Below the pieces are notes generated by a model. That model worked only from the letters and a program-made list of their open reading frames with translations. It was not told where the DNA came from and searched no databases. Below are positions 55,220-63,845 of a DNA stretch of 64,000 nucleotides, piece after piece (position 1 is the first letter of the stretch; every line of letters starts with the position of its first letter). The DNA comes from Agromyces albus (lineage in GTDB: Bacteria > Actinomycetota > Actinomycetes > Actinomycetales > Microbacteriaceae): positions 992,001 to 1,056,000 of the forward strand of contig NZ_JAUSWX010000001.1 of NCBI RefSeq assembly GCF_030815405.1. The letters are read 5' to 3'. The position numbers and the translations under genes were made by a program.

Positions 55220-58200
55220 CTAGAGGGTCGTTGCGCGGCGCACGAGCTCGGCCTGCTCGATCGCGTGGCGCTTGGCGGATCCCGTGGCGGGTGACGCGGC
55301 GGCGGTGCGGGCGACGACCGAGACCCGACGCGCGCCGAGCTTGTTCGTCTCGATGACGAAGTACGGCCAGGCACCCTGGTTCTCGGGCTCGTCTTGCGCC
55401 CACATGAGCTCGGCGTTCGGGTAGGCGTTCGCGACGGCCTTCAACTCGACCGCGGGAAGCGGGTAGAGCTGCTCGAGGCGCACGACGGCGATCTCGGGGT
55501 TCGGCTTCTTCTCGAGCTCGGCCACGATGTCGTAGTAGATCTTGCCCGAGAGGAACACGACGCGCTTGACCGCGGCCTTGTCGGTGATCCGAGCGTCGTC
55601 GATCACGGGCTCGAACCGGCCGCTCGTGAAGTCGGCGACCTCGCTCGTCGCACCACGGAGGCGGAGCATGGCCTTCGGCGTGAAGACCACGAGCGGACGC
55701 CGCGGACGCTGGTAGGCCTGGCGGCGCAACAGGTGGAAGTACGACGCGGGAGTCGAGGGGCGTGCGACCGTCATGTTGTTCTCGGCGCAGAGCTGGAGGT
55801 ACCGCTCGATGCGGGCGCTCGAGTGGTCGGGACCCTGGCCCTCGTAGCCGTGGGGGAGCAGGAGCACGACGCTCGAGCGCTGGCCCCACTTCTGTTCGGC
55901 CGAAGAGATGAACTCGTCGATGATGGTCTGCGCGCCGTTGGCGAAGTCGCCGAACTGCGCCTCCCAGAGAACGAGCGCATCGGCGCGTTCGACGGAGTAG
56001 CCGTATTCGAAGCCCATCGCGGCATACTCGCTGAGCAGCGAGTCGTAGATCCAGAACTTGGCCTGATTGTCGGAGAGATTCTGCAGCGGCAGCCATTCCT
56101 GGCCGTTGACACGGTCGTGGAGCACCGCGTGGCGCTGCACGAACGTGCCGCGTCGTGCATCTTGGCCGGCGAAGCGCACCGGCGTGCCCTCGAGCAGGAG
56201 CGAGCCGAGCGCCAGGAGCTCGCCGAAGCTCCAGTCGATGTTGCCGTTGCGGCTCATGTCGAGTCGCTTCGTGAGCAACTGCTGGATCTTCGGATGCACC
56301 GTGAAGCCCGCGGGCTTGTTGTTGAACGCGTCGCCGACGGCGTACACGACATCGGTGGAGACGCCGGTGGTCTCGAGCTCGCCCGTGGGCGCGACCTCGG
56401 GTTCGCGGCGGGAGTCGGTGGCGCCGACGATCGGGATCGAACCCGTCTGGGCGGCATGCGTCTCGGCGAAGGCGCGTTCGAGGCGGTCCTGGAAGTCGCG
56501 GTGCGCCTCCTCGTACTCCTCCTCAGTGATGTCGCCGCGGCCGACGAGCGCCTCGGTGTAGAGCTTTCGCACCGAGCGCTTCGCCTCGATCAGGTTGTAC
56601 ATGAGCGGCTGCGTCATCGAGGGGTCGTCGCCCTCGTTGTGGCCGCGACGGCGGAAGCAGACGAGGTCGACGACGACGTCGCGCTTGAACTCCTGGCGGT
56701 AGCGGAACGCGAGCTCGGCGACGCGGACGACGGACTCGGGATCGTCGCCGTTCACGTGGAAGATCGGCGCCTGGATGGTCTTCGCGACGTCGGTCGAGTA
56801 GATCGACGAGCGGGCGTCGCCCGGCACAGTGGTGAAGCCCACCTGGTTGTTCACGACGACGTGGATCGTGCCGCCGGTGCGGTAGCCCCGCAACTGCGAC
56901 ATCTGCATCGTCTCGAACACGACGCCCTGCGCGGCCATCGCGGCGTCGCCGTGGATGAGGATCGGCAGCGTGGAGAAGGTGCCGATGGGCTTGCGGTCCT
57001 GCTTCGCGCGCACGATTCCCTCGAGCACGCCGTCGACGGCTTCGAGGTGTGACGGGTTCGCGGCGAGTGAGACCGGAATCTGGTGGCCGTCGTCGGCCGT
57101 GAAGGTGCCCGACGTGCCGAGGTGGTACTTCACGTCGCCCGAGCCCGAGAACGACTTCTGCTCTTGCGTGCCCTCGAACTCGCGGAACACCTGGCCGTAG
57201 GTCTTGCCGGCGATGTTCGTGAGCACGTTGAGGCGGCCGCGGTGGGCCATGCCGATGGCGACCTCGTCGAGGCCCTCCTTGGCAGCGCCCTGGAGGATCT
57301 CATCGAGGAGCGGGATGACGGACTCGCCGCCCTCGAGGCTGAAGCGCTTCTGGCCGACGTACTTCGTCTGCAGGAAGGTCTCGAACGCCTCTGCCTCGTT
57401 GAGCTTGCCGAGGATGCGCATCTGCTCATCGTGGGTGGGCTTCTCGTAACTGCGCTCGACCTCGCCCTGGATCCACTTGCGCTGCACTGGGTCTTGGATG
57501 TGCATGTACTCGATGCCGATGGTGCGGCAGTAGGAGTCGCGGAGCACGCCGAGGATGTCGCGCAGGAGCGCCGTGCGCTTCTCGCCGAACCCGCCCGTGA
57601 CGAACTCGCGGTCGAGGTCCCAGAAGGTGAGCCCGTGGCTCGCGATGTCGAGGTCGGGGTGCGAGCGCTGCACGTACTCGAGCGGGTCGGTGTCGGCCAT
57701 GAGGTGGCCGCGCACCCGGAACGAGTTGATGAGCTCCTGCACGCGAGCCGTCTTGTCGATCGCGCTCGCGATGTCGACCGAGATGTCGGGCGCCCAGCGG
57801 ATCGGCTCGTAGGGGAGGCGGAGCGCGGCGAAGATGTTCTCGTAGAAGCCGCGCTGCCCGATGAGGAGCTCGTGCACCTTCTTGAGGAACTCGCCCGAGC
57901 CCGCGCCCTGGATGACGCGGTGGTCGTACGTGGACGTGAGCGTGATCGTCTTGCCGATCGCGAGGTTCGCGAGGGTCTTCTCGGACGAGCCCTGGAACTC
58001 GGCCGGGTACTCGAGCGCGCCGGCGCCGATGATGCAGCCCTGGCCCTTCATGAGGCGCGGCACCGAGTGCACGGTGCCGATGCCGCCGGGATTCGTGAGC
58101 GAGATCGTGCCGCCCGAGAAGTCGTCGGCCTTCAGCTTGTTCTGGCGTGCGCGCTGCACGAGGTCTTCGTAGGCGGCGAGGTACTCGTTGAACGACATCG

Positions 58201-59140
58201 TCTCGGCGCGCTTGACGGCGGGCACGAGCAGGGCCCGGCTGCCGTCGGGTTTCGGGAGGTCGATCGCGATGCCGAGGCCGATGTGGGCCGGCTTGACGAC
58301 GCTCGGCTTTCCGTCGGGTTCGGCGTAGTAGACGTTCTGGGTCGGGAATTCCTTCAGTGCCTGGATGATCGCCCAGCCGATGAGGTGGGTGAACGAGACC
58401 TTGCCGCCGCGTGAGCGACGGAGGTGGTTGTTGATCACGATGCGGTTGTCGATCATGAGCTTCGCCGGGATGGTGCGCACGCTCGTCGCGGTGGGCACCG
58501 AGAGGCTCTGGTCCATGTTCGCCGCGAGGGTCTTCGGCAGGCCCTTCAGCGGGACGATCTCGTCTTCGCGCTCCGACTCGACGACGGGCTGCGGGCTCGT
58601 GATCGGCACGTCTGCCGGGACCGGCTGGGTGCGAGGGGCGACCGAGGTGGTGCGCGCCTCGGGGGTTTGCGTGATGACGGGTATGGCGGAGGTGATCGGT
58701 GCGGGCTCGGCCGGTGCAGCAGCCCCTGCAGCGGGTGCGGGCTCTGCGAGTGCCGGTGCGGCCGGCGCGGCGGGCGTCGGTGCCGGCGCGGCGGGCGCGG
58801 GTGCCGGTGCAGCGGCTGCCGGCGGCGCCTCGGATGTCGCAGCCTCAGCGGGCGCGGCGTCGACGGGTGTGGGGGCTTGCGGAGCGGGCCCGGCGGAATC
58901 CGGCGCGGCCGGCTCGGGCGGCGGGGCCGCAGCCGTCGCAGTGCCGTCGCCGTTGCCGTTGCCGTCGCCGGCGCCGGTGCGGACCTGGCGGTAGTGCTCG
59001 AGCACCGGCCACCACGTCTTGTCGACCGATTCAGGGTCTGCGAGGAACTTCTCGTACATCTCGTCGACGAGCCACTCGTTGGCTCCGTACTCGGCCGACG
59101 TGGTCTCGTCGGAACCTGACCCGGTCAATTGGCTCGACAC
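55220..59140 (-). CDS. kgd: Multifunctional 2-oxoglutarate dehydrogenase E1/decarboxylase with E2 domain
   Basis: The 1306-residue protein has a short E1-type N-terminus (ANEWLVDEMYEKFLADPES). A long Ala/Pro-rich linker (about 60-180) precedes an E2 acyltransferase-like domain (about 200-440, ending HRVIQGAGSGEF). A ThDP-dependent E1 domain follows (about 460-1306, FSLEGGESVIPLLDEIL, IGMAHRGRLNVL, HINGD-like FHVNGDDPESV). This E2-E1 fusion is the actinobacterial SucA/Kgd of the TCA cycle. I used GTG 59140 (starts MSSQLTGSG). A -10-like TAGGCT lies at 59233-59238 on the same strand. Confidence 0.94.
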   Translation of the reverse strand: MSSQLTGSGSDETTSAEYGANEWLVDEMYEKFLADPESVDKTWWPVLEHYRQVRTGAGDGNGNGDGTATAAAPPPEPAAPDSAGPAPQAPTPVDAAPAEAATSEAPPAAAAPAPAPAAPAPTPAAPAAPALAEPAPAAGAAAPAEPAPITSAIPVITQTPEARTTSVAPRTQPVPADVPITSPQPVVESEREDEIVPLKGLPKTLAANMDQSLSVPTATSVRTIPAKLMIDNRIVINNHLRRSRGGKVSFTHLIGWAIIQALKEFPTQNVYYAEPDGKPSVVKPAHIGLGIAIDLPKPDGSRALLVPAVKRAETMSFNEYLAAYEDLVQRARQNKLKADDFSGGTISLTNPGGIGTVHSVPRLMKGQGCIIGAGALEYPAEFQGSSEKTLANLAIGKTITLTSTYDHRVIQGAGSGEFLKKVHELLIGQRGFYENIFAALRLPYEPIRWAPDISVDIASAIDKTARVQELINSFRVRGHLMADTDPLEYVQRSHPDLDIASHGLTFWDLDREFVTGGFGEKRTALLRDILGVLRDSYCRTIGIEYMHIQDPVQRKWIQGEVERSYEKPTHDEQMRILGKLNEAEAFETFLQTKYVGQKRFSLEGGESVIPLLDEILQGAAKEGLDEVAIGMAHRGRLNVLTNIAGKTYGQVFREFEGTQEQKSFSGSGDVKYHLGTSGTFTADDGHQIPVSLAANPSHLEAVDGVLEGIVRAKQDRKPIGTFSTLPILIHGDAAMAAQGVVFETMQMSQLRGYRTGGTIHVVVNNQVGFTTVPGDARSSIYSTDVAKTIQAPIFHVNGDDPESVVRVAELAFRYRQEFKRDVVVDLVCFRRRGHNEGDDPSMTQPLMYNLIEAKRSVRKLYTEALVGRGDITEEEYEEAHRDFQDRLERAFAETHAAQTGSIPIVGATDSRREPEVAPTGELETTGVSTDVVYAVGDAFNNKPAGFTVHPKIQQLLTKRLDMSRNGNIDWSFGELLALGSLLLEGTPVRFAGQDARRGTFVQRHAVLHDRVNGQEWLPLQNLSDNQAKFWIYDSLLSEYAAMGFEYGYSVERADALVLWEAQFGDFANGAQTIIDEFISSAEQKWGQRSSVVLLLPHGYEGQGPDHSSARIERYLQLCAENNMTVARPSTPASYFHLLRRQAYQRPRRPLVVFTPKAMLRLRGATSEVADFTSGRFEPVIDDARITDKAAVKRVVFLSGKIYYDIVAELEKKPNPEIAVVRLEQLYPLPAVELKAVANAYPNAELMWAQDEPENQGAWPYFVIETNKLGARRVSVVARTAAASPATGSAKRHAIEQAELVRRATTL

Positions 59141-59275
59141 AGCCTCTCGCCCACTCTCTCCATTGATGCTGGATAACCTGCTGGCGGCGTTCACGATGCA
59201 CGCCCGGCGCATCGTGCGCGATCACCCACACAAGCCTAAACCCCTCTGCCGGACTCGGGTTCCCCATTGCGGCGG

Positions 59276-59281
59276 TAGCGT
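59276..59281 (+). promoter_or_regulatory. -10 box (TAGCGT), leaderless arrangement
   Basis: TAGCGT lies seven bases before the guaB1 ATG at 59289 and no Shine-Dalgarno is present, so the ATG would be at or next to +1. Confidence 0.45.
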
Positions 59282-59288
59282 GGATGGC

Positions 59289-60728
59289 ATGCAGTTCTAC
59301 CGGACCACGCCGCGACACGACCTCACGTATTCCGACGTGTTCCTCGTGCCGAGCCGTTCCGCCGTCACGAGCCGACTCGACGTCTCGCTCGCGCCAGAAG
59401 ACGGGTCAGGGGCATCCGTTCCCATCGTCTCGGCGAACATGAACTCCATCACCGGGCCGCGTCTCGCAGCGACCCTCGCCCGTCGCGGCGGTCTCGGGGT
59501 GCTGCCCCAAGACCTGCACCTGCAAGACCTCGATGAGGCGATCCGCTGGGTGAAGGCGCAATCGCCGCGATTCGACATCCCCCACGATTTCGCGCCCGAC
59601 GCGACGGTCGCCGACGCGCTCGCCTCCCTGCCTCCCGTCGAGGGTCACGGCATCGTGCTCCACGACTCGCGAGGTGAGTACGTCGGATGCATCGCCGCGA
59701 CGAGGCTCGCGACCGCCCTGCCCGACGCACGACTGGGCGACCTGGTGCACGGCGGGCTCGCCTCGCTCGATGCCGACGACGTCGACTCGCCCCGGCGCGC
59801 GTTCGACCTGATGGTCGAAGCCGACCTCGACTTCGCACCGGTGCTCGAGCACGGCCGCGTCGTCGGTACCCTCAGCCGCAAGAGCGCGTTGCGCGGCACG
59901 ATCTACGAACCCAACGTCGATGCCCACGGCCGCCTTCGCGTCGCCGCCGCGGTCGGCATCAACGGGGATGTCGCCGCGAAGGCGACGGCGCTCGCCGCCG
60001 CGGGCGTCGACATGCTCGTCATCGACACCGCGCACGGGCACCAGGACGGCATGATCCGCGCGGTGCGCATCGTGCGCGACCTCGGCCTCGGCGTGCCGAT
60101 CGTGGCCGGCAACGTCGTGACCGCCGATGCGGTCGCCGACCTCGTCGAGGCCGGTGCCGACGTGCTGAAGGTCGGCGTGGGCCCCGGCGCGATGTGCACG
60201 ACGCGCATGATGACGGCCGTCGGCCGTCCGCAGTTCTCCGCCGTGCTCGAGACCGCCGAGGCGGCGCGCGAGCACGGCGCGGCTGTGTGGGCCGATGGCG
60301 GCGTACGGTATCCGCGCGACGTGGCGCTCGCGCTCGCCGCCGGTGCGGCATCCGTCATGATCGGCTCGTGGTTCGCGGGCACGATCGAGGCTCCGGGCAC
60401 GCTGCGGCGCGACGCATCCGGTCGCCTCTTCAAGGAGAGCTGGGGCATGGCGTCGACGAAGGCCGTGCGCGAGCGCTTCGACCGGCTCTCGCCGTACGAG
60501 CTCGCCCGCAAGGAGCTCTTCGCCGAGGGCATCTCGTCGTCGTCGATCTACCTCGACCCGCTGCGCCCGTCGGTGGAAGACCTGCTCGACATGATCACCT
60601 CTGGGGTGCGCAGCTCGTTCACCTACGCCGGCGCCCGGTCGATCGAGGAGTTCCGCGAGCGTGCGCTCGTCGGCGTGCAATCGGCCGCAGGCTACGAAGA
60701 GGGCAAGGCGCTGCCGGTGAGCTGGTAG
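59289..60728 (+). CDS. guaB1: GuaB1-type IMP dehydrogenase/GMP reductase family protein
   Basis: The 479-residue TIM-barrel enzyme shows YSDVFLVPSRS, a CBS-domain pair region (about 95-210), IDTAHGHQDGM, and the catalytic loop GVGPGAMCTTR with Cys303. It matches the GuaB1 subfamily, reported in mycobacteria to act as GMP reductase (GMP to IMP) rather than IMP dehydrogenase. ATG 59289 is seven bases after TAGCGT. It is followed by the CNNM/CorC pair, the same order as Rv1843c-Rv1842c-Rv1841c. Confidence 0.92.
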   Translation: MQFYRTTPRHDLTYSDVFLVPSRSAVTSRLDVSLAPEDGSGASVPIVSANMNSITGPRLAATLARRGGLGVLPQDLHLQDLDEAIRWVKAQSPRFDIPHDFAPDATVADALASLPPVEGHGIVLHDSRGEYVGCIAATRLATALPDARLGDLVHGGLASLDADDVDSPRRAFDLMVEADLDFAPVLEHGRVVGTLSRKSALRGTIYEPNVDAHGRLRVAAAVGINGDVAAKATALAAAGVDMLVIDTAHGHQDGMIRAVRIVRDLGLGVPIVAGNVVTADAVADLVEAGADVLKVGVGPGAMCTTRMMTAVGRPQFSAVLETAEAAREHGAAVWADGGVRYPRDVALALAAGAASVMIGSWFAGTIEAPGTLRRDASGRLFKESWGMASTKAVRERFDRLSPYELARKELFAEGISSSSIYLDPLRPSVEDLLDMITSGVRSSFTYAGARSIEEFRERALVGVQSAAGYEEGKALPVSW

Positions 60729-60779
60729 CGCGCGTGTGACGGCCGGGTTACAGCTCGGAAGGGTCGCGGACCCCGCCGA

Positions 60780-60785
60780 TATACT
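60780..60785 (+). promoter_or_regulatory. -10 box (TATACT) of the leader ORF/CNNM operon
   Basis: TATACT is the best -10 in the 136-base guaB1-CNNM spacer. Transcription should start near 60792, two or three bases before the leader ATG at 60795. No TTGACA-like -35 is at the right distance. Confidence 0.5.
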
Positions 60786-60794
60786 GGCGAGACC

Positions 60795-60872
60795 ATGGAT
60801 GACCCCCCCTCTGCGACCGAACCCGGCCATAGACCCTCGCCCGTGACCGTCAGGGGAGGTGCGGATGTCTGA
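60795..60872 (+). CDS. Putative acidic proline-rich leader peptide (25 aa) of the CNNM operon
   Basis: ATG 60795 opens a 25-codon frame starting MDDPPSATEPGHRPSP, with five prolines and three acidic residues in the first 16. It ends in TGA 60870-60872, overlapping the CNNM start ATG (60865) by eight bases in another frame. It lies right behind a TATACT -10, so it would be the first thing translated. Acidic/proline-rich N-termini destabilise ribosomes at low magnesium (established for MgtL-type leaders), and the downstream gene belongs to a magnesium-transport family. That it is translated and regulatory is inferred. Confidence 0.5.
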   Translation: MDDPPSATEPGHRPSPVTVRGGADV

Positions 60873-62196
60873 GTGGATCCTGCTCGGCATCGGACTCCTC
60901 CTCACGATCGGCACGGGCTTGTTCGTCGCCAGCGAGTTCGCGCTCGTGAACCTCGACCGTGCGGAACTCGAGGCGAGGCGCGCGAAGGGCGAGACGAGGC
61001 TCGGCCTCACGATCGCCGCACTCAAGATCACGTCGACGCACCTGTCGAGCGCCCAGCTCGGCATCACGCTCACGACGCTCCTCACGGGCTACACGATGGA
61101 GCCGGCGATCAGTTCGCTCCTCGCAGGGCCGCTCGCGGCGGTCGGCCTGCCGGAGGGGCTCATCCGCCCGTTCGGCACGATCGTCGCGGTCACCGTCGCG
61201 ACGCTGCTCTCGATGGTGCTCGGCGAGCTCGTGCCGAAGAACTTCGCGCTCGCGCTGCCGCGGCAGACCGCGATCATCGTGCTGCCGTTCCAAGCGGCGT
61301 TCACGTGGGTGTTCCGCCCAGCGGTCTCGCTCCTGAACGGCAGTGCGAACGCGCTGCTGCGCGCGGTGGGCATCGAGCCGAAGGAGGAGCTCTCGGGCGC
61401 TCGCTCCGCCGAGGAGCTCTCGTCGCTCGTCCGGCGTTCCGCGAGCGCCGGGCTCCTCGAGCAGGACACGGCGACCCTGCTCGGCCGCACACTCCGGTTC
61501 GCCGACCATGACGCATCCGATGTCATGACCGCGCGTCCGGCCGTCGCGGCGGTGCAGCGGCTCGAGCCGGCCGAGGCCGTGCTCGAGCTCGCCCGGCAGA
61601 CGGGGTTCTCGCGCTTCCCCGTGTACGACGAGAACCTCGACGACGTCGTCGGCCTCGTGCACGTCAAGCAAGCGGTCGCGGTTCCGCGGGAGAAGCGGTC
61701 GGATGTCCCGACCTCTGCGCTCCAGTCCGAGGCGCTCCGAGTGCCCGAGACGATGAAGCTCGGCACGCTCCTCGGCGAGCTCAGGGCCCGCGGGTTCCAG
61801 ATGGCGGTCGTCGTCGACGAGTACGGCGGCACCGCGGGCGTCGCCACGCTCGAGGACCTCGTCGAGGAGCTCGTGGGCGAGGTCGCCGACGAGCACGACC
61901 GTACGCGTGCAGGCGTCGTCCGCCGCGGGGATGTCGTGAGCTTCCCCGGCATCCTGCGGCCCGACGAGCTGATCGAGCGCACCGGCATCCGTGTTCCCGA
62001 GAACGGCGACTACGAGACCGTCGCCGGCTTCGTCATGAGCCGGCTCGGCCGCTTGCCCGTCGCCGGCGACGAGGTGCCGATCGACGAGGGAATGCTTATC
62101 GTGCAGCGCCTCGACGGCCGCAGGATCGATCGGTTGCGCTTCGTGCCGGATCCTGCGCCCGCGGTCGACGACATCAACAGGAAGGGCGTGCGATGA
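60865..62196 (+). CDS. CNNM/CorC (DUF21-CBS-CorC_HlyC) family membrane protein 1
   Basis: The 443-residue protein begins MSEWILLGIGLLLTIGTGLFVASEFALVNL. It has a DUF21 transmembrane domain (four helices, about 1-195, with SSAQLGITLTTLLTGY), a CBS pair (about 215-335, SRFPVYDENLDDVVGLVHVK, VVDEYGGTAGVATLEDLVEELVGEV) and a CorC_HlyC domain (about 345-430). CNNM/MpfA proteins export magnesium or sodium. ATG 60865 sits behind AGGGGAGG and overlaps the leader ORF by eight bases. The stop overlaps the second CNNM gene (ATGA). Confidence 0.9.
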   Translation: MSEWILLGIGLLLTIGTGLFVASEFALVNLDRAELEARRAKGETRLGLTIAALKITSTHLSSAQLGITLTTLLTGYTMEPAISSLLAGPLAAVGLPEGLIRPFGTIVAVTVATLLSMVLGELVPKNFALALPRQTAIIVLPFQAAFTWVFRPAVSLLNGSANALLRAVGIEPKEELSGARSAEELSSLVRRSASAGLLEQDTATLLGRTLRFADHDASDVMTARPAVAAVQRLEPAEAVLELARQTGFSRFPVYDENLDDVVGLVHVKQAVAVPREKRSDVPTSALQSEALRVPETMKLGTLLGELRARGFQMAVVVDEYGGTAGVATLEDLVEELVGEVADEHDRTRAGVVRRGDVVSFPGILRPDELIERTGIRVPENGDYETVAGFVMSRLGRLPVAGDEVPIDEGMLIVQRLDGRRIDRLRFVPDPAPAVDDINRKGVR

Positions 62197-63230
62197 GCGA
62201 CTGGGTCGGAATCGCCTGGCTGTTCGTGCTGCTCGCGGCCAATGCCTTCTTCGTCGGTGCCGAGTTCGCGGTGATCTCCGCGCGGCGCTCGCAGATCGAG
62301 CCGCTCGCCGAGGCCGGCAGCCGGAGCGCGAAGACGGCCCTCTGGGCGATGGAGCACGCCACGCTGATGCTCGCGATGAGCCAGCTCGGGATCACGGTCT
62401 GCTCGTTGCTCATCCTGAACGTCTCCGAGCCCGCGATCCATCACCTGCTCGAGGTGCCGTTGCACCTGACGGGCTGGTCGGAGGAGGTCATCTCGACGGT
62501 CGCGTTCATCGTCGCCCTGGTGCTCGTCTCGTACCTGCACGTCGTCCTCGGTGAGATGGTGCCGAAGAACCTGTCGTTCTCGGTGCCCGATCGCGCCGTG
62601 CTCGTGCTCGCCCCGCCGCTCGTGCTGGTCGCGCGCATCTTCCGCCCGATCATCGTCGCGCTGAACGCGACGGCGAACGGGGTGCTCCGGCTCTTCGGCG
62701 TCGAGCCGAAGACCGAGGCGACGAGCACGTTCACGCTCGAGGAGGTGCAGACGATCGTCAACCAGTCGCGTCGTGAGGGCGTGCTCCTCGATGCGAGCGG
62801 AACGCTCACCGCCGCGTTCGAGTTCACCACCAAGCGGGTGAAGGATGTCGCGCTGCCGCTCGACGGGCTCGTGAGCCTGCCGCCCGCGGCGACGCCGGGC
62901 GACGTGGAGCGCTGCGTGGCACGGCACGGCTTCTCGCGCTATCCGATCCTCGACGTCCAGGGCGAGCCGGTCGGTTACGTGCACCTGAAAGACGTGATCG
63001 ACCTCGACGACGACGAGTTCGACGACCCGATCCCTGCGAAGCGAGTGCGCCGGCTGGTGTCGATCTACGACGGTGCCGACCTCGAAGACGCGCTCGCCAC
63101 GATGCGGCGCCTCGGAATCCATGTCGCGCGCGCGTTCGACGGCGACGGCGGCACGACCGGCGTGCTCTTCCTCGAAGACATCATCGAGGAGCTCGTGGGG
63201 GAGGTACAGGACGCGACCAGGCGATCCTGA
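62193..63230 (+). CDS. CNNM/CorC family membrane protein 2
   Basis: The 345-residue paralogue has a DUF21 domain (about 1-190, NAFFVGAEFAVISARRSQIE, MSQLGITVCSLLIL, VVLGEMVPKNLSF) and a CBS pair (about 210-340, FSRYPILDVQGEPVGYVHLKD, GVLFLEDIIEELVGEV). It lacks the C-terminal CorC_HlyC domain of its partner. The start overlaps the first gene by four bases, suggesting a heteromeric transporter. Adjacent CNNM pairs are common in actinobacteria. Confidence 0.9.
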   Translation: MSDWVGIAWLFVLLAANAFFVGAEFAVISARRSQIEPLAEAGSRSAKTALWAMEHATLMLAMSQLGITVCSLLILNVSEPAIHHLLEVPLHLTGWSEEVISTVAFIVALVLVSYLHVVLGEMVPKNLSFSVPDRAVLVLAPPLVLVARIFRPIIVALNATANGVLRLFGVEPKTEATSTFTLEEVQTIVNQSRREGVLLDASGTLTAAFEFTTKRVKDVALPLDGLVSLPPAATPGDVERCVARHGFSRYPILDVQGEPVGYVHLKDVIDLDDDEFDDPIPAKRVRRLVSIYDGADLEDALATMRRLGIHVARAFDGDGGTTGVLFLEDIIEELVGEVQDATRRS

Positions 63231-63290
63231 GTGCCCCGCATTGGGCGGTGTCCGCATCGGCTCGTGCCGCGTAGACTGCGGCCCCGTCTG

Positions 63291-63334
63291 AAATCGAGGT
63301 GGGCAACATCATCGCGATCACCGAGCGCGCCTGA
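63291..63334 (+). pseudogene. 3'-end remnant of a VOC (glyoxalase-fold) gene
   Basis: The frame ending at TGA 63332-63334 reads EVGNIIAITERA, like the C-terminal strand of VOC proteins. It shares 19 exact bases (GGGCAACATCATCGCGATC, 63301-63319) with the intact VOC gene downstream (63755-63773). No start or upstream domain is present, so it is a leftover of a duplicated or replaced gene. Confidence 0.45.
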
Positions 63335-63352
63335 CGCGACCGAAAAGGGGTG

Positions 63353-63381
63353 ATGACCTCCGGCAGGCACGCGCGTAAACT
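63353..63381 (+). promoter_or_regulatory. VOC gene promoter (ATGACC-N17-TAAACT)
   Basis: -35 ATGACC (63353-63358), 17 bases, then -10 TAAACT (63376-63381). This gives a start near 63388 and a 26-base leader with GAGGATACATC before ATG 63414. Confidence 0.5.
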
Positions 63382-63413
63382 GACGCCGACCCCAAAGAAT
63401 TCGAGGATACATC

Positions 63414-63839
63414 ATGTTCGAAAAGCTCATGGCGACGGCCGTGCTGCCCGCCTCCGACCTCGTCCGCGCACGCAACTACTGGCGAGAGGTCCTCGGCCAC
63501 GAGCCGATCGCGTCAGACGAGGGCGGAGACCTCTACGACTTCGGCGGCACCATCGTGATGGTCTACGAGTCCCAGTTCGCCGGCACGGCGAAGAACACGG
63601 CGCTCAACCTCGTCACCGAGAACCTCGACCGCGACATGACGGCGCTGCGCACGCACGGCGTGACGTTCCACGACTACGACATGCCGGGGTTGAAGACGGT
63701 CGACGGCGTCGCGGAGTTCGCCGGCACTCGAGGCGCCTGGTTCAGTGACAGTGAGGGCAACATCATCGCGATCGGCGAATTGTCGCCCGAGATGCGCGAT
63801 GTGGTGATGAGGGGAAGGTCTGCAGCGGCGGGCGGCTGA
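63414..63839 (+). CDS. VOC family (glyoxalase/bleomycin-resistance fold) protein
   Basis: The 141-residue protein begins MFEKLMATAVLPASDLVRARNYWREVLGHEP, has the paired beta-alpha-beta-beta-beta modules of the VOC superfamily, and ends AWFSDSEGNIIAIGELSPEM. Possible metal ligands are sparse, so a binding or isomerase role cannot be told from sequence. GAGG lies upstream of ATG 63414, with a promoter at 63353-63381. Monocistronic. Confidence 0.85.
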   Translation: MFEKLMATAVLPASDLVRARNYWREVLGHEPIASDEGGDLYDFGGTIVMVYESQFAGTAKNTALNLVTENLDRDMTALRTHGVTFHDYDMPGLKTVDGVAEFAGTRGAWFSDSEGNIIAIGELSPEMRDVVMRGRSAAAGG

Positions 63840-63845
63840 CCACCC

